NCBI GenBank assembly: GCA_016704445.1
Contig: JADJAE010000023.1
Span: 1-64,000 of the forward strand
From: Deltaproteobacteria bacterium
GTDB taxonomy: Bacteria; Myxococcota_A; Polyangia; Polyangiales; Ga0077539
DNA length: 64,000 bases
Direction: 5' to 3'
Under the pieces are notes generated by a model. The model searched no databases and had not been told where the DNA came from. It worked only from the letters and a program-made list of their open reading frames with translations. Positions 25,760 through 34,866 of the stretch are shown here, one piece after another (within the stretch, counting starts at the first letter, position 1; every line of letters begins with the position of its first letter). Position numbers and translations under genes: made by a program.

Positions 25760-26348
25760 TCAGGCGTCGAGGTAGGCCCGCACCCGAGGGCGCGTCGCGT
25801 AGAAGAGCGCGGCGCAGAGCAGCGCGAGGCTCACCCACGACGCCGCGATGCTGATGCCGAAGGTCATGCTGCCCACCTCGTCGACGCGAAGTCCCGTCGG
25901 CAGGGGGATGCTCGTGGCGGCGCGGGTGAGCAGCGAGCGCAGCGCGGCGATGCGGCCGGCGCGCAGGGCGTGGTCGACGCCCACGGTGAGCCCGCCGACC
26001 AGCACGCTGCCGAGGAGGGCCTGACGCCAGAGCCAGCCGCCGCCGCGGGGGCGGAAGAGCACCCGGCTGCTCGGCGATGAAGAGCAGCACCGACACGAGC
26101 AGGGTGCTGACGTCGGCGGCGGCGGAGAGGCGGCGGTGGTCCTGCGCGGTGCGCCAGGTGGCGTAGACGACGGCGCCCGGGAGGTCGTGGGGGGGCGGGA
26201 GCTGCGCGACGCGCGCGAGGGTGAGCTGCGCCTCGGCGCGCTGCACGCCGAAGAAGGCGAAGGCCATGGTGGCGGCGGCGGTGAGCGGGATCGCGCGGGG
26301 TCGCGGGAGCGACGCGTCGGCGGAGGGGTGTTCGTCGTCGGCGCTCAC
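25760..26348 (-). CDS. Small integral membrane protein, one frameshift
   Basis: The frame from 26348 (MSADDEHPSADASLPRPRA) carries a first membrane helix (TAAATMAFAFFGV) and a second (STLLVSVLLFIAE), then degenerates into prolines at about 26068. In another frame VLFRPRGGGWLWRQALLGSV continues with two more helices (LLGSVLVGGLTVGV and ASWVSLALLCAALFYA) to a stop at 25760. One base therefore separates two halves of an approximately 195-residue four-helix protein. I recognise no family or function. It is a neighbour of metK (58 bases further on) but unlikely to be related to it. Confidence 0.6.
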
Positions 26349-26406
26349 GGGGCGGGAACGTACCCGCGGCGACGGAAGTCCGCCACCGCGGTCGTGAGGG
26401 AAGAGA

Positions 26407-27567
26407 TCAGCCGAAGGCCTTGCGGAGCTCGTCCGCGCGGTCGGTGCGCTCCCAGGTGAAGGTCTCCTCGGTGCGGCCGAAGTGCCCGTACGCCGCGGTG
26501 GGGCGGTAGATCGGGCGGAGCAGCTTGAGCTGCTCGATGATCGCCTTGGGGCGCATGTCGAAGTGCTGGTGCACGTAGGCGGAGAGGCGCTCCTCGGGGA
26601 CGGCGCTGGTGCCGAAGGTCTGGACGTAGACGCCGACGGGCTGGGCCACGCCGATGGCGTACGCGATCTGCACCTCGCAGCGGCGGGCGACGCCCGAGGC
26701 GACGATGTTCTTGGCGATGTAGCGGGCGTAGTAGGCGGCGCTGCGATCGACCTTCGACGGGTCCTTGCCGGAGAAGGCGCCGCCGCCGTGGCGGCCCATG
26801 CCGCCGTAGGTGTCGACGATGATCTTGCGGCCGGTGAGGCCGGAGTCGCCCATCGGGCCGCCGATGACGAAGCGGCCGGTCGGGTTGATGAAGTAGCGCG
26901 TGTCGCCGTCGAGCAGGTTCGCCGGGAGGTGCTTCTTGATGATCTCCTCGCGCACGAACTCCTTGATGGTCGACTGCGTGACCGAGGGAGAGTGCTGCGT
27001 CGAGACCACCACGGTGTTGATGCGCACCGGGACGTTGTTCTCGTAGTCGATGGTCACCTGGCTCTTCGCGTCGGGGCGGAGCCAGTCGACGAGGCCAGTC
27101 TTGCGGGCCTCGGCGAGCTTGCGGGTGAGCAGGTGCGAGTAGTGAATCGGCGCGGGCATGAGCTCGGGGGTCTCGTCGACCGCGAAGCCGAACATCATCC
27201 CCTGGTCGCCGGCGCCCTGCTCGGCGTACTCGCCTTCGCCCTCGTTGACCCCCTGGGCGATGTCCGGGCTCTGGCGCTCGACGGCGGTGAAGATGGCGCA
27301 GGTCGCGCCGTCGAAGCCCATGTCCGAGCTGGTGTACCCGATGTCCTTCACCACCGCGCGGATGACGTCAGGGAACTCGATTCGCGCCGTCGTGGTGATC
27401 TCACCGGCGATGACCACGAAGCCGGTCTTGACCATCGTCTCGCAGGCGACGCGGGCCGTCGGATCTTCCGTGAGGATCGCGTCGAGGATCGCATCGGAGA
27501 CCTGATCGCAGACCTTGTCCGGGTGACCTTCGCTGACCGACTCGGAGGTGAACTGGGTACGTGCCAT
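26407..27567 (-). CDS. metK: S-adenosylmethionine synthetase
   Basis: Makes SAM from methionine and ATP. It has 386 residues from the ATG at 27567, the conserved start MARTQFTSESVSEGHPDKVC; the longer frame to 27678 is upstream leader. Signature motifs are GEITT, GFDGATCAIF, QGAGDQGMMFGFA and the P-loop-like GGGAFSGKDPSKVDRSAAY. AGGAA lies about six bases upstream of the start as a ribosome-binding site. No riboswitch could be drawn in the short leader (27568-27631). It is the usual housekeeping enzyme, and the window also contains mtnP, which recycles the methylthioadenosine by-product of SAM use. Confidence 0.97.
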   Translation of the reverse strand: MARTQFTSESVSEGHPDKVCDQVSDAILDAILTEDPTARVACETMVKTGFVVIAGEITTTARIEFPDVIRAVVKDIGYTSSDMGFDGATCAIFTAVERQSPDIAQGVNEGEGEYAEQGAGDQGMMFGFAVDETPELMPAPIHYSHLLTRKLAEARKTGLVDWLRPDAKSQVTIDYENNVPVRINTVVVSTQHSPSVTQSTIKEFVREEIIKKHLPANLLDGDTRYFINPTGRFVIGGPMGDSGLTGRKIIVDTYGGMGRHGGGAFSGKDPSKVDRSAAYYARYIAKNIVASGVARRCEVQIAYAIGVAQPVGVYVQTFGTSAVPEERLSAYVHQHFDMRPKAIIEQLKLLRPIYRPTAAYGHFGRTEETFTWERTDRADELRKAFG

Positions 27568-27631
27568 GAATCGTTCCTGTTGGAGAATTTGATGGAAATG
27601 ACGTCGCTTTACTAGACGCCGGTGCGAGCGA

Positions 27632-28732
27632 TTACCTTCCGCCCGCCGGGGTGTCAATTCGAGGCGCGCGAGGGTCACTCACGGGCCCCGAATCGAAGCG
27701 CACCGCGCGGTCGATCGGCTGCCGCGTGAGGTGCGCCGCCGCCGCGAGCCGTTCAACCTCCGCCTGCTCGGCCGCCACCCGGCGCTCGAGCACGATGCGG
27801 TGGCGCACCCACTCGCGAGAGTCCTCCAGCGAGCGCTCGATGGCTCCGCGCCGCGCCACGTAGCGCAGCACGAAGAACCCCGGCAACCCCTGCCACGAGC
27901 CCTCGACCACCCGCGGCACCACGTCGCCCTCCCGCGGCGCCGAGAAGAGGGCGTCACGCACCGGCGGGTCGAGCGGCACCGCGTAGGGCCACGGGGTGCG
28001 GGCCACCTCGTGCAGTTCGCCTCGGGTAGCCCGCAGGTCGGCCGCGGCGTTGTGCTGCGCCGCGAGCGCCCGGAAGTCGTTGCGGTAGCGCCTCCCCCGA
28101 CGAAGGAGCGCGAGCCGCAGCACCCTCGCCGCCTCCGCCCGGTCGGTGAGGAAGATCGCCCTCGCCCGCCGCCGCTCGGGGATGTGGAAGCGGTCGGGGT
28201 GCGCGTCGTACCAGCGCCGCACGTCCTCGTCGGTGACCGCGTCGGTGCCCCCGGCCCTCACGTTGAATACCGTGGACCGTAAGCGCGACACCAGCGCCCG
28301 CTCGAGCGCGGCGATCACCACCGCGTCGCGGTCGAGCCCCACCCGGCGCGCCTCGGCCGCCAGCAGACGGTCGCTCACCATCCGGTCGACGAGCGCCGCC
28401 AGCGCGGCGGGCTCCTGCGCGTACCGGCGAAGCAGCGACGGGGGCGCGTCGGAGAGCGCGGCGTAGAGCTCGCCGACGGTGACGGTCACCCCCTGCCCCC
28501 GGGCGAGCACCTCCCCCGGCGGAAGCAGCGCCACCACCGTCACCGGCCCCCGGTCGCCCGAAGGCGAGGCCGCCGGGTCGGGGAGGGCGCTGTCGCCGCT
28601 GTCGTCCTCCTCGACGGCGGCGCCGGTCGCGAGGTTGGGGGCGGCCTGCGACTGCGGCTGGGACCACGCGAGCGATGGGCACCCGAGGCCGAGCGCCAGG
28701 GCGAAGGCGAGCGTCGAGGCCCGCGGGCTCAA
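27632..28732 (-). CDS. SurA/PrsA-like periplasmic peptidyl-prolyl isomerase
   Basis: 366 residues from a TTG codon (28732-28730) that overlaps the rlmI stop as TTGA. This start puts a signal peptide (STLAFALALGLGCPSLAW) at the N-terminus, whereas the open frame further upstream runs antisense through rlmI. The body has a SurA-type N-terminal helical region (VDRMVSDRLLAAEARRVGL), RWYDAHPDRFHIPERRRARA at the start of the parvulin-type domain and PREGDVVPRVVEGSWQGL at its end. Such proteins chaperone outer-membrane proteins in the periplasm. The parvulin domain is divergent, so catalysis is not certain. Confidence 0.75.
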   Translation of the reverse strand: MSPRASTLAFALALGLGCPSLAWSQPQSQAAPNLATGAAVEEDDSGDSALPDPAASPSGDRGPVTVVALLPPGEVLARGQGVTVTVGELYAALSDAPPSLLRRYAQEPAALAALVDRMVSDRLLAAEARRVGLDRDAVVIAALERALVSRLRSTVFNVRAGGTDAVTDEDVRRWYDAHPDRFHIPERRRARAIFLTDRAEAARVLRLALLRRGRRYRNDFRALAAQHNAAADLRATRGELHEVARTPWPYAVPLDPPVRDALFSAPREGDVVPRVVEGSWQGLPGFFVLRYVARRGAIERSLEDSREWVRHRIVLERRVAAEQAEVERLAAAAHLTRQPIDRAVRFDSGPVSDPRAPRIDTPAGGR

Positions 28733-29907
28733 TCGGTCACCCTCATCAGCACGTTCTTCAGGTAGTCGCCCTCGGGGAAGGCCAGCAGGCGCGGGTGGTC
28801 GCCGGGCGCCCCCCAGGCGTCGATCACCTGCAGCACCTTCGAGGCCCGCGAGGCGCTCTCGTCCAGGGTGTCGAGAAACAGCTCGCGGGTGACGTGGCTG
28901 GAGCAGCTCCCCGCGAGGTACCAGCCCCCGGAGGCGACCAGGCCCAGACACGCCGCGTGCAGGGCGCGGTAGCTCTTGAGCGCCGCCGGGAGCGCGGCGT
29001 CGCTGGGCGCGAAGCTCGGCGGGTCGGCGATCACCAGGTCGAACCTCCGCCGCTCCTTCGTGGCCTGCTGTATCCACGCCGGAACGTCCGCCACCACCGT
29101 CTCGTGCGCGGAAGCCGATAGCCCGTTGGCGGCCCAGGTCTCGTTGGCGAGGGCGATCGCGCCGGGGGCGATGTCCACGCTGGTGACGGACTTCGCGCCG
29201 CCAAGGCCCGCCGCCACGGAGAAGCCTCCGGTGTACGAGTAGAGGTTGAGCACCCGCAGCCCCGAGGCGATGGAGCGCACCCGGTACCGCGACTCCCGCT
29301 GGTCGAGGAAGAGCCCCGTCTTCTGGCCGTGCAGCAGGTCTCCGCGGAGCACCATCCCCCGCTCCCGGACGTTGCGCACCGCCTCGCCGAGGTCCCCCTC
29401 CAGCACCTCGACCCTCGCCCCGTCGGGCCCCCGCCGTCGGAGCAGCAGCGTGCGGATGCCGAGCGCACCGAGTCCCTCTCGCATCCCCTCTCGCACCAGC
29501 GGCCACTGCGCCTCCGCGCCCGGGCCGTCGAGCCCCAGCACCGCCGCGTCGCCGTAGCGGTCGCAGGTGAAGCCCGGCAGCCGGTCGCCCTCGCCGTGCA
29601 GCAGCCGCCACGCGTCGGTGTCCGCCGGGACCACCAGACGACGGAGCTCGATCGCCCTGGAGAAGCGGAGCGCGATGAGCTCCTTCGAGAGCGCCTCGTC
29701 GCGGGTGGTGAAGACCCGCACCCCGATGGCGTCGCCGTCGACCAGGCCACGCGCCACGAAGCGCCCGGCGCCGTCGCGCACCGTCGCGATCGACCCCGCG
29801 GGGGCCTCGAAGGGGAGCAGGGCGTCGCGGTAGATCCAGGGGTGGCCCCCGGCGATGGCGCGCTCGACGGGCTTGCGGAGACGGAGTTCGACCGGGGATG
29901 GGCTCAT
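28729..29907 (-). CDS. rlmI: RlmI-like 23S rRNA cytosine-C5 methyltransferase
   Basis: 392 residues. An N-terminal PUA domain (RKPVERAIAGGHPWIYRDA) precedes a middle domain with LHGEGDRLPGFTCDRYGD and a Rossmann methyltransferase. LLHGQKTGLFLDQRESR and NLYSYTGGFSVAAGLGGA give the SAM-binding site, and VIADPPSFAPS and AGSCSSHVTREL the catalytic motifs with a Cys, as in RlmI/YccW, which makes m5C1962 in 23S rRNA. Its stop overlaps the TTG start of the isomerase gene. Site specificity is inferred from the family only. Confidence 0.88.
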   Translation of the reverse strand: MSPSPVELRLRKPVERAIAGGHPWIYRDALLPFEAPAGSIATVRDGAGRFVARGLVDGDAIGVRVFTTRDEALSKELIALRFSRAIELRRLVVPADTDAWRLLHGEGDRLPGFTCDRYGDAAVLGLDGPGAEAQWPLVREGMREGLGALGIRTLLLRRRGPDGARVEVLEGDLGEAVRNVRERGMVLRGDLLHGQKTGLFLDQRESRYRVRSIASGLRVLNLYSYTGGFSVAAGLGGAKSVTSVDIAPGAIALANETWAANGLSASAHETVVADVPAWIQQATKERRRFDLVIADPPSFAPSDAALPAALKSYRALHAACLGLVASGGWYLAGSCSSHVTRELFLDTLDESASRASKVLQVIDAWGAPGDHPRLLAFPEGDYLKNVLMRVTD

Positions 29908-29951
29908 GACCCCCGGTGCTCTACCGCAACTCCCGGGCGGCGCGCGACCGC

Positions 29952-30470
29952 TCAGGAGGTCGGGGCGGGGAAGCGCAGGTTGCGCAGCACGATGTCGCGC
30001 ACCCAGGCTTGAAGCTGGCCGAATTCGTCCTCGCTGGAGGACATCCTCACCACGAAGAAGCGCCGCCCTCGCGGCACGACGAAGACCGCGGCCTGAAGCT
30101 CGGCGCCGTCGTCGTGGCCCCGCTGCGCGACCCAGTAGCCCACGGTGCCGGAGAGCACCTCGTCGCCGACGGCGCGGTCGACCCCGCTCGGCGCAGCGAG
30201 CGGAGGCAGCCCGCGGGGGCCGTTGGGCTGGGCGTTGAAGGCGTCGCTGGTCGTGGCCGGCGCGGGGGAGCGCACCTCGAAAAGCTCCAGGCGCTCGCCG
30301 TGCACCGCGTGGGAGTAGCGCTCCAGCGAGTAGGTGCGCTGCCGCTCGTGCGCGGAGACCTCCCAGCCGCCGGCCTGGTTGTCGAAGGTGTAGGCCGTCC
30401 TCGGCGGGCGAGCGCAGCCGACAGAGACCGAGAGCATCGCAGCGACCAGGAGCAACCGGAAGCGACCCAT
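29952..30470 (-). CDS. Putative lipoprotein of unknown function
   Basis: 172 residues from the ATG at 30470, chosen because it gives a clean lipoprotein signal (RLLLVAAMLSVSVGC). Upstream ATGs would only add residues that overlap the divergent kinase gene. The mature protein is a single beta-rich domain (TAYTFDNQAGGWEVSAHER, then RGRRFFVVRMSSSEDEFGQ and AWVRDIVLRNLRF). It resembles stress-type small lipoproteins but matches no family I know. It is divergent from the giant kinase gene with about 97 bases between starts. Confidence 0.65.
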   Translation of the reverse strand: MGRFRLLLVAAMLSVSVGCARPPRTAYTFDNQAGGWEVSAHERQRTYSLERYSHAVHGERLELFEVRSPAPATTSDAFNAQPNGPRGLPPLAAPSGVDRAVGDEVLSGTVGYWVAQRGHDDGAELQAAVFVVPRGRRFFVVRMSSSEDEFGQLQAWVRDIVLRNLRFPAPTS

Positions 30471-30567
30471 CCTTTGGCCGGTAACAGGGCAGCGCGGGGG
30501 AGCGCCAGTTTCTGACGGGGCTCCATCGGAGCGATGGTCGTCCGTGCTAGTGGAGTCGGAGGCAACG

Positions 30568-33500
30568 ATGAGCGTTCGGGTCGGCCGGTTTCTTCTAGAC
30601 GAGCGCGTCGCCAGCGGAGGGTCCGCCGAGGTGCACCGCGCCCGCGACCCGCTCACGGGCCGGGAGATCGCCCTCAAGCGACTGCGCATCGACCGCGACG
30701 ACGCCACGGCCCGCGCCCGCTTCGAGCGGGAGGCGCGCATCCTGTCGGAGCTCGACCACCCCAACGTGGTGGCCTACGTCGACCACGGCATCGACGAGGA
30801 GGGGCGGCTCTACCTGGCCACCGAGTGGCTCGCGGGCGAGACCGTCGAGGCCGCCATCGAGCGCGAGCGCCCGGGCGACTGGTCGGCGCTGCGGATGCTC
30901 CAGGAGAGCGCCCTCGGCCTCGCGGCGCTCCACGCCGTGGGGGTGGTCCATCGGGACGTGAAGCCGGCCAACCTCTTCCTGACGGCGAGCCCGGAGGGGG
31001 CGGTGGTGAAGGTCATCGACCTGGGCATCGCCATCGGCGAAGGGGACATGGCCCTTACCCGCGTGGGCACCGTCGTCGGGAGCCCCTTCTACATCTCCCC
31101 CGAGCAGCTCCGCGGCGAGGAGCCCTCGCCCGCCTCGGACCTCTACGCCCTCGCGGTGGTCTTCTTCGAGCTGCTCACGGGCTTCCGCCCCTTCCAGGGC
31201 ATCGACACCCGCACGGTGCTGCAGCGCATCGCGCGCGACCCGCCGCCGAGGCTGCGCGAGCTGCGCCCCGACCTGCCCGCCGCCCTGGAGTCCCTTCTCG
31301 AGCGCGCGCTCTGCAAGGACCCGTCGCGCAGGCCCGTCGGCGTGGTGGAGTTCGTCGAGGAGGTGAGCGCCGTCCTCGAGCTGGTGACCACCCGGCCCGA
31401 TGGTGTTCCCGAGGCGTCGCTGCTGGGGCGCAGCGAGCAGCGGGTGCGCGTCGTGGCGCTGGTGAGGGCCGCCCACGACGGCGCGCGAGGGCTGCTCACC
31501 GAGGCCGCGGCGACGCTCACCGAGCGGGGCGCGAGCATCGAGCGCGACGGAGAGCATGGCATCCGCGCGGTCTTCGGCGACCTCCGGCTGCGAGGCGACG
31601 AGGCCGTGAGGGCGGTGCGGGCGGCCGCCGCGGTGCGGGGCCGTGGGCTGCGCGTGGTGGTGGTGACGGGCCTCTCCCGTAGACTCGGCGACGCCCTGGA
31701 GGGCCCGGCGCTCTCCCGCGCGGCTTCCCTGCTGGCGGCGACGGCGGAGGGAGAGCTGCTGGTCGACGCGGCGACGGCGGTGGCGCTCGGCGGGCGCTTC
31801 GAGACCGAGGCCCGGCGGGAGGGCCAGCGCATCGGGCGCGACCTGGAGCGGCTGCACTCGGTTCCGCCCCGATCGCAGCTCTACGACGAGGGCACGCTGC
31901 CCGGCCGCGACGAGGCCATCGCCCTCACGCTCTCCCGGGTGCGCGAGGCCTGGGAGCAGCGACGGCCGACGGTGCTGCTGGTGCAGGGCGAGCCCGGCAT
32001 CGGGAAGTCCACGCTGGCCCGCGAGGTGATCTCCCGGCTGCTCTCCGATCGCTCGCTCGACGTCGAGCCGGGCGCGGCGCCGCTGCTCACGCTGCGGGGC
32101 GACCTGCTGGCGAGCCACACCCCCCTCGGGGCCGTCGGGCGAGCGCTGCGGGAGCGCGCGGGCATCCAGGAAGGCGCCACCCCGGAGGCCCAGCGGGCGC
32201 GCCTCGAACACCTGGTGGACGGCGCCCTCGACGAGACCTCGCTGGGCTTCCTCGCCGACATCGCGAGGGTGCCGCTCCGGGCCGAGGGGAGCGTGATGCG
32301 CGCGGCGAGGCGCGACCCCGACCTCTTCCGCGACGGGCTGCTGCGCTCTCTTCTGGGGCTGATCCGCGCGACCAACGCCAGCAGCCCCGCGCTGCTGCTG
32401 CTGGAGGACGCCCAGTGGATCGACGGGTCGACCCTGGAGGTGGTGGCCTCGATCCTCGACGCGCTGCCCTCGGCGGCCCTGGTGGTGCTCGCCCTCACCC
32501 GCCCGGAGCCCGAGTCCCTCGCCCGCCTGGGGCGCATCTGGAGCGCCCACCCCCGCGTCGACCTGGCGCTCCCTCCGCTCGCCCCTTCGGTGGTGCAGTC
32601 GCTCGCCGCCCGTGGCCTCGGCGCCCTCGACGACCCCCGGCTGCGCTCCGACCTCGCCGCCCGCTGCGGGGGCAACCCACTCTTCCTCGAGGAGCTCCTG
32701 GGGATCGTCCGCGACGCGGCAGAGCGCCAGCCCGGTCAGGGTCCTCGCGTCGAGCTCCCCACCGCGGCGCTCTCGGCGGTGCAGCTCCGGCTCGACGGGC
32801 TCGACCCCGAGGCGCGGCGCATCGTCCGGGCGGCGAGCGTCTTCGGCGCGGTCTTCTGGCGCGACGGCCTGGCCTCGCTGGTGGGCGCCCAGCCCGAGAC
32901 GCAGCTCGACCGCCCGCTGCGGGTGCTCTCCACCCAGGGCTTCGTCGCCCCACGCCCCGCCTCCCGCATCGCCGGAACCATCGAGTACGCCTTCCGCCAC
33001 GACCTCGTCCGCGACGCCGCCTACGCGACGCTGCTCGACGACGACCGCCGCGCGCTCCATGCCCGTGTGGCGGCCTGGCTCTCGGCCCGGGAGCGCACCG
33101 ACCCCGCCCTCATCGCTCGCCACCACGACCTCGCCGGGCAGCCCGAGCTCGCCCGCCCCTGGTGGCTGCGCGCCGCCCGCGACGCCCTCCGCGACCAGGC
33201 CTTCCACGCCGCGCTGGAGAACGCCACGCGCGCCCTCGCCGGGTCGCCCCCTCCCAACGAGCGCCGGGAGACGCTGTGTGTTCGCGCCGACGCCTCCTTC
33301 GCGCTCGCGGACAGCGCCACGGCCCTCGACGACGCCCGCGCGGCGGAGTCCATCCCCGGAGCGAGCGCGGCGCAGCGGCTGCGGGTGGCCCTCTGCGTGG
33401 CCAACGGCCATACGCTCCAGGGCCGCATCGACGCGGGGCTCTCGGTGCTACAGGTGGCCTGCGCCCGCGCCGCGGCCATCGCGAGAGGACCAGGCGACGA

Positions 33501-34476
33501 CGAGGTGCCCCCGGCGCTCTGGCTCTCGGCGACGCTGCGCCAGGCGCACCTGATGACCCAGCGGGGCATCGCCCGCGACGCCCTCGAACTCGCCCACGCC
33601 GCCATGAGCGACGCCCGCACCCCGCGCGCCGACCGCGACGCCGCGCGCTCGCTCGCCGACGCGGTGGTAGGCGGGGCGCTCCTGGGGCTGCAGCGATTGG
33701 AGGAGGCCCGCGACGCGTGCGAGCAGGCCCTCGACCGATCGCAGCGCGACGGCGACCTGCCGAGGATGTTCCAGGCGGCCATCGCCGAGGGGCGGGTGCT
33801 CACCCGGCTGGGCGACCACGCCCGCGCGGTGCAGCGCCTGGAGCGGGCCCGCGACGACGCCCGTCGCCTGGGGATGGCGCTCTACGAGACCGTGGCGCTG
33901 CAGCACCTGGGCGTGGCGCTCGCCCGTCGAGGCGACGGCGCGGAGGCGCTGCGCGTCGAGGCCCAGGCGCTCGGGCTCGCCTCTCGACACGGCCTCTCCC
34001 GCATCGCCACCCGCTCCCGGGTCTACACCGCCTGGATCGAGGGCTTCGACCTCCGCGTCCCTCCCGCCGAGGCCTCGCTCCGGTGGCTCGCGATGTCCTC
34101 CGACGAGGGCCGCGGAGACGCCCCGCTGCGCTGTCTTCTCCGCGCGGCGCACGCCCGGCTGCTTCTCCTTCACCGCGACGGCGACGGGGCCTTCGCTCCT
34201 GCAAAGGAGGCCGTGACGCTCCTGGACGCGGGGGTCACGCTGGAGGACGGCGACGTGTTCGTTCGCTGGGTCTACGCCGACGTGCTGGCGAGGCTCGGAC
34301 GCCGGGGCGAGGCCGACGAGGCCTACGTGAAGGCGTGGATGAGGGTCAACGCGATGCTGGCCAACATCGGCGACGACGAGCGTCGCACTCGCTGCCGCGA
34401 AGGCTCTCTGGAGCACCGGGCGCTGTCCGACACCCTGGTGGCGCGGGGGCTGCCGACGATCAACGTGAGGGACTGA
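30568..34476 (+). CDS. Ser/Thr protein kinase fused to a cyclase-like domain, AAA ATPase and TPR repeats
   Basis: About 1,302 residues from the ATG at 30568. An N-terminal Hanks-type kinase (about 1-270) has the Gly loop ASGGSAEVH, Lys in IALKRL, VVHRDVKPANLFL (about 125) and DLG in place of DFG (VIDLGIA). A following region (about 290-420) resembles a degenerate nucleotide-cyclase domain: GIRAVFGDLRL and VVVVTGLSRR but no catalytic Asp pair. Next comes a STAND-type NTPase with Walker A GEPGIGKSTL (about 475) and Walker B LLLLEDAQWID. The rest is TPR-like helices. Such proteins are a myxobacterial class of signalling regulators. Some relatives carry GGDEF or histidine-kinase tails; this one has none. 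Confidence 0.88.
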   Translation: MSVRVGRFLLDERVASGGSAEVHRARDPLTGREIALKRLRIDRDDATARARFEREARILSELDHPNVVAYVDHGIDEEGRLYLATEWLAGETVEAAIERERPGDWSALRMLQESALGLAALHAVGVVHRDVKPANLFLTASPEGAVVKVIDLGIAIGEGDMALTRVGTVVGSPFYISPEQLRGEEPSPASDLYALAVVFFELLTGFRPFQGIDTRTVLQRIARDPPPRLRELRPDLPAALESLLERALCKDPSRRPVGVVEFVEEVSAVLELVTTRPDGVPEASLLGRSEQRVRVVALVRAAHDGARGLLTEAAATLTERGASIERDGEHGIRAVFGDLRLRGDEAVRAVRAAAAVRGRGLRVVVVTGLSRRLGDALEGPALSRAASLLAATAEGELLVDAATAVALGGRFETEARREGQRIGRDLERLHSVPPRSQLYDEGTLPGRDEAIALTLSRVREAWEQRRPTVLLVQGEPGIGKSTLAREVISRLLSDRSLDVEPGAAPLLTLRGDLLASHTPLGAVGRALRERAGIQEGATPEAQRARLEHLVDGALDETSLGFLADIARVPLRAEGSVMRAARRDPDLFRDGLLRSLLGLIRATNASSPALLLLEDAQWIDGSTLEVVASILDALPSAALVVLALTRPEPESLARLGRIWSAHPRVDLALPPLAPSVVQSLAARGLGALDDPRLRSDLAARCGGNPLFLEELLGIVRDAAERQPGQGPRVELPTAALSAVQLRLDGLDPEARRIVRAASVFGAVFWRDGLASLVGAQPETQLDRPLRVLSTQGFVAPRPASRIAGTIEYAFRHDLVRDAAYATLLDDDRRALHARVAAWLSARERTDPALIARHHDLAGQPELARPWWLRAARDALRDQAFHAALENATRALAGSPPPNERRETLCVRADASFALADSATALDDARAAESIPGASAAQRLRVALCVANGHTLQGRIDAGLSVLQVACARAAAIARGPGDDEVPPALWLSATLRQAHLMTQRGIARDALELAHAAMSDARTPRADRDAARSLADAVVGGALLGLQRLEEARDACEQALDRSQRDGDLPRMFQAAIAEGRVLTRLGDHARAVQRLERARDDARRLGMALYETVALQHLGVALARRGDGAEALRVEAQALGLASRHGLSRIATRSRVYTAWIEGFDLRVPPAEASLRWLAMSSDEGRGDAPLRCLLRAAHARLLLLHRDGDGAFAPAKEAVTLLDAGVTLEDGDVFVRWVYADVLARLGRRGEADEAYVKAWMRVNAMLANIGDDERRTRCREGSLEHRALSDTLVARGLPTINVRD

Positions 34477-34561
34477 GAGCGCGCAACGACCCTCCGGGCG
34501 CCTCGCTGGCGGCTGGTGGGTTCACCGGGGCGGCTCCATGCTTGGGGGTGGAGGTACTCCA

Positions 34562-34810
34562 ATGACCAACAGCGCAACGTTCTGGGCCGTGCTGGGTGTC
34601 GTCCTCGCCCCGGTACTGCTGGTGGTGGGGCTGTTCTGTACGCTCATGCCTGCGATCAACTTCGTGCTCGCGCCCGCGTGGACCCTCATCGCCGTCGGCT
34701 ACGTCGGCGCCTTCTCCAACGAGATCGAGCGCTGCCGACGCCTCGCCCGTCCCGCCACGGAGGCCACGCCCTGGCGCCGCCAGCGCAACCTCATCGCCGC
34801 CCACCCGTAG
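34562..34810 (+). CDS. Small two-helix membrane protein
   Basis: 82 residues from the ATG at 34562, preceded by GGAGG about seven bases upstream. Two hydrophobic stretches (WAVLGVVLAPVLLVVGLFC and FVLAPAWTLIAVGYVGAF) are separated by a short turn, with a basic C-terminal tail (RRLARPATEATPWRRQR). No family is recognised. It is 86 bases after the kinase gene and 57 before the oxidoreductase gene, all on the plus strand. Confidence 0.55.
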   Translation: MTNSATFWAVLGVVLAPVLLVVGLFCTLMPAINFVLAPAWTLIAVGYVGAFSNEIERCRRLARPATEATPWRRQRNLIAAHP

Positions 34811-34866
34811 GCCCTCCCCTCCCCATGCCCGGGCTGCGCCCCGTCGTGGCAGAGTCGCTCCCCGCC

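Noticed and set aside
27568..27631. SAM riboswitch upstream of metK
   Set aside because: The leader is only about 64 bases and I could not draw a known SAM-riboswitch fold.
30595..33411. 938-codon minus-strand frame opposite the giant kinase
   Set aside because: No motif; it mirrors the kinase gene codon pattern.
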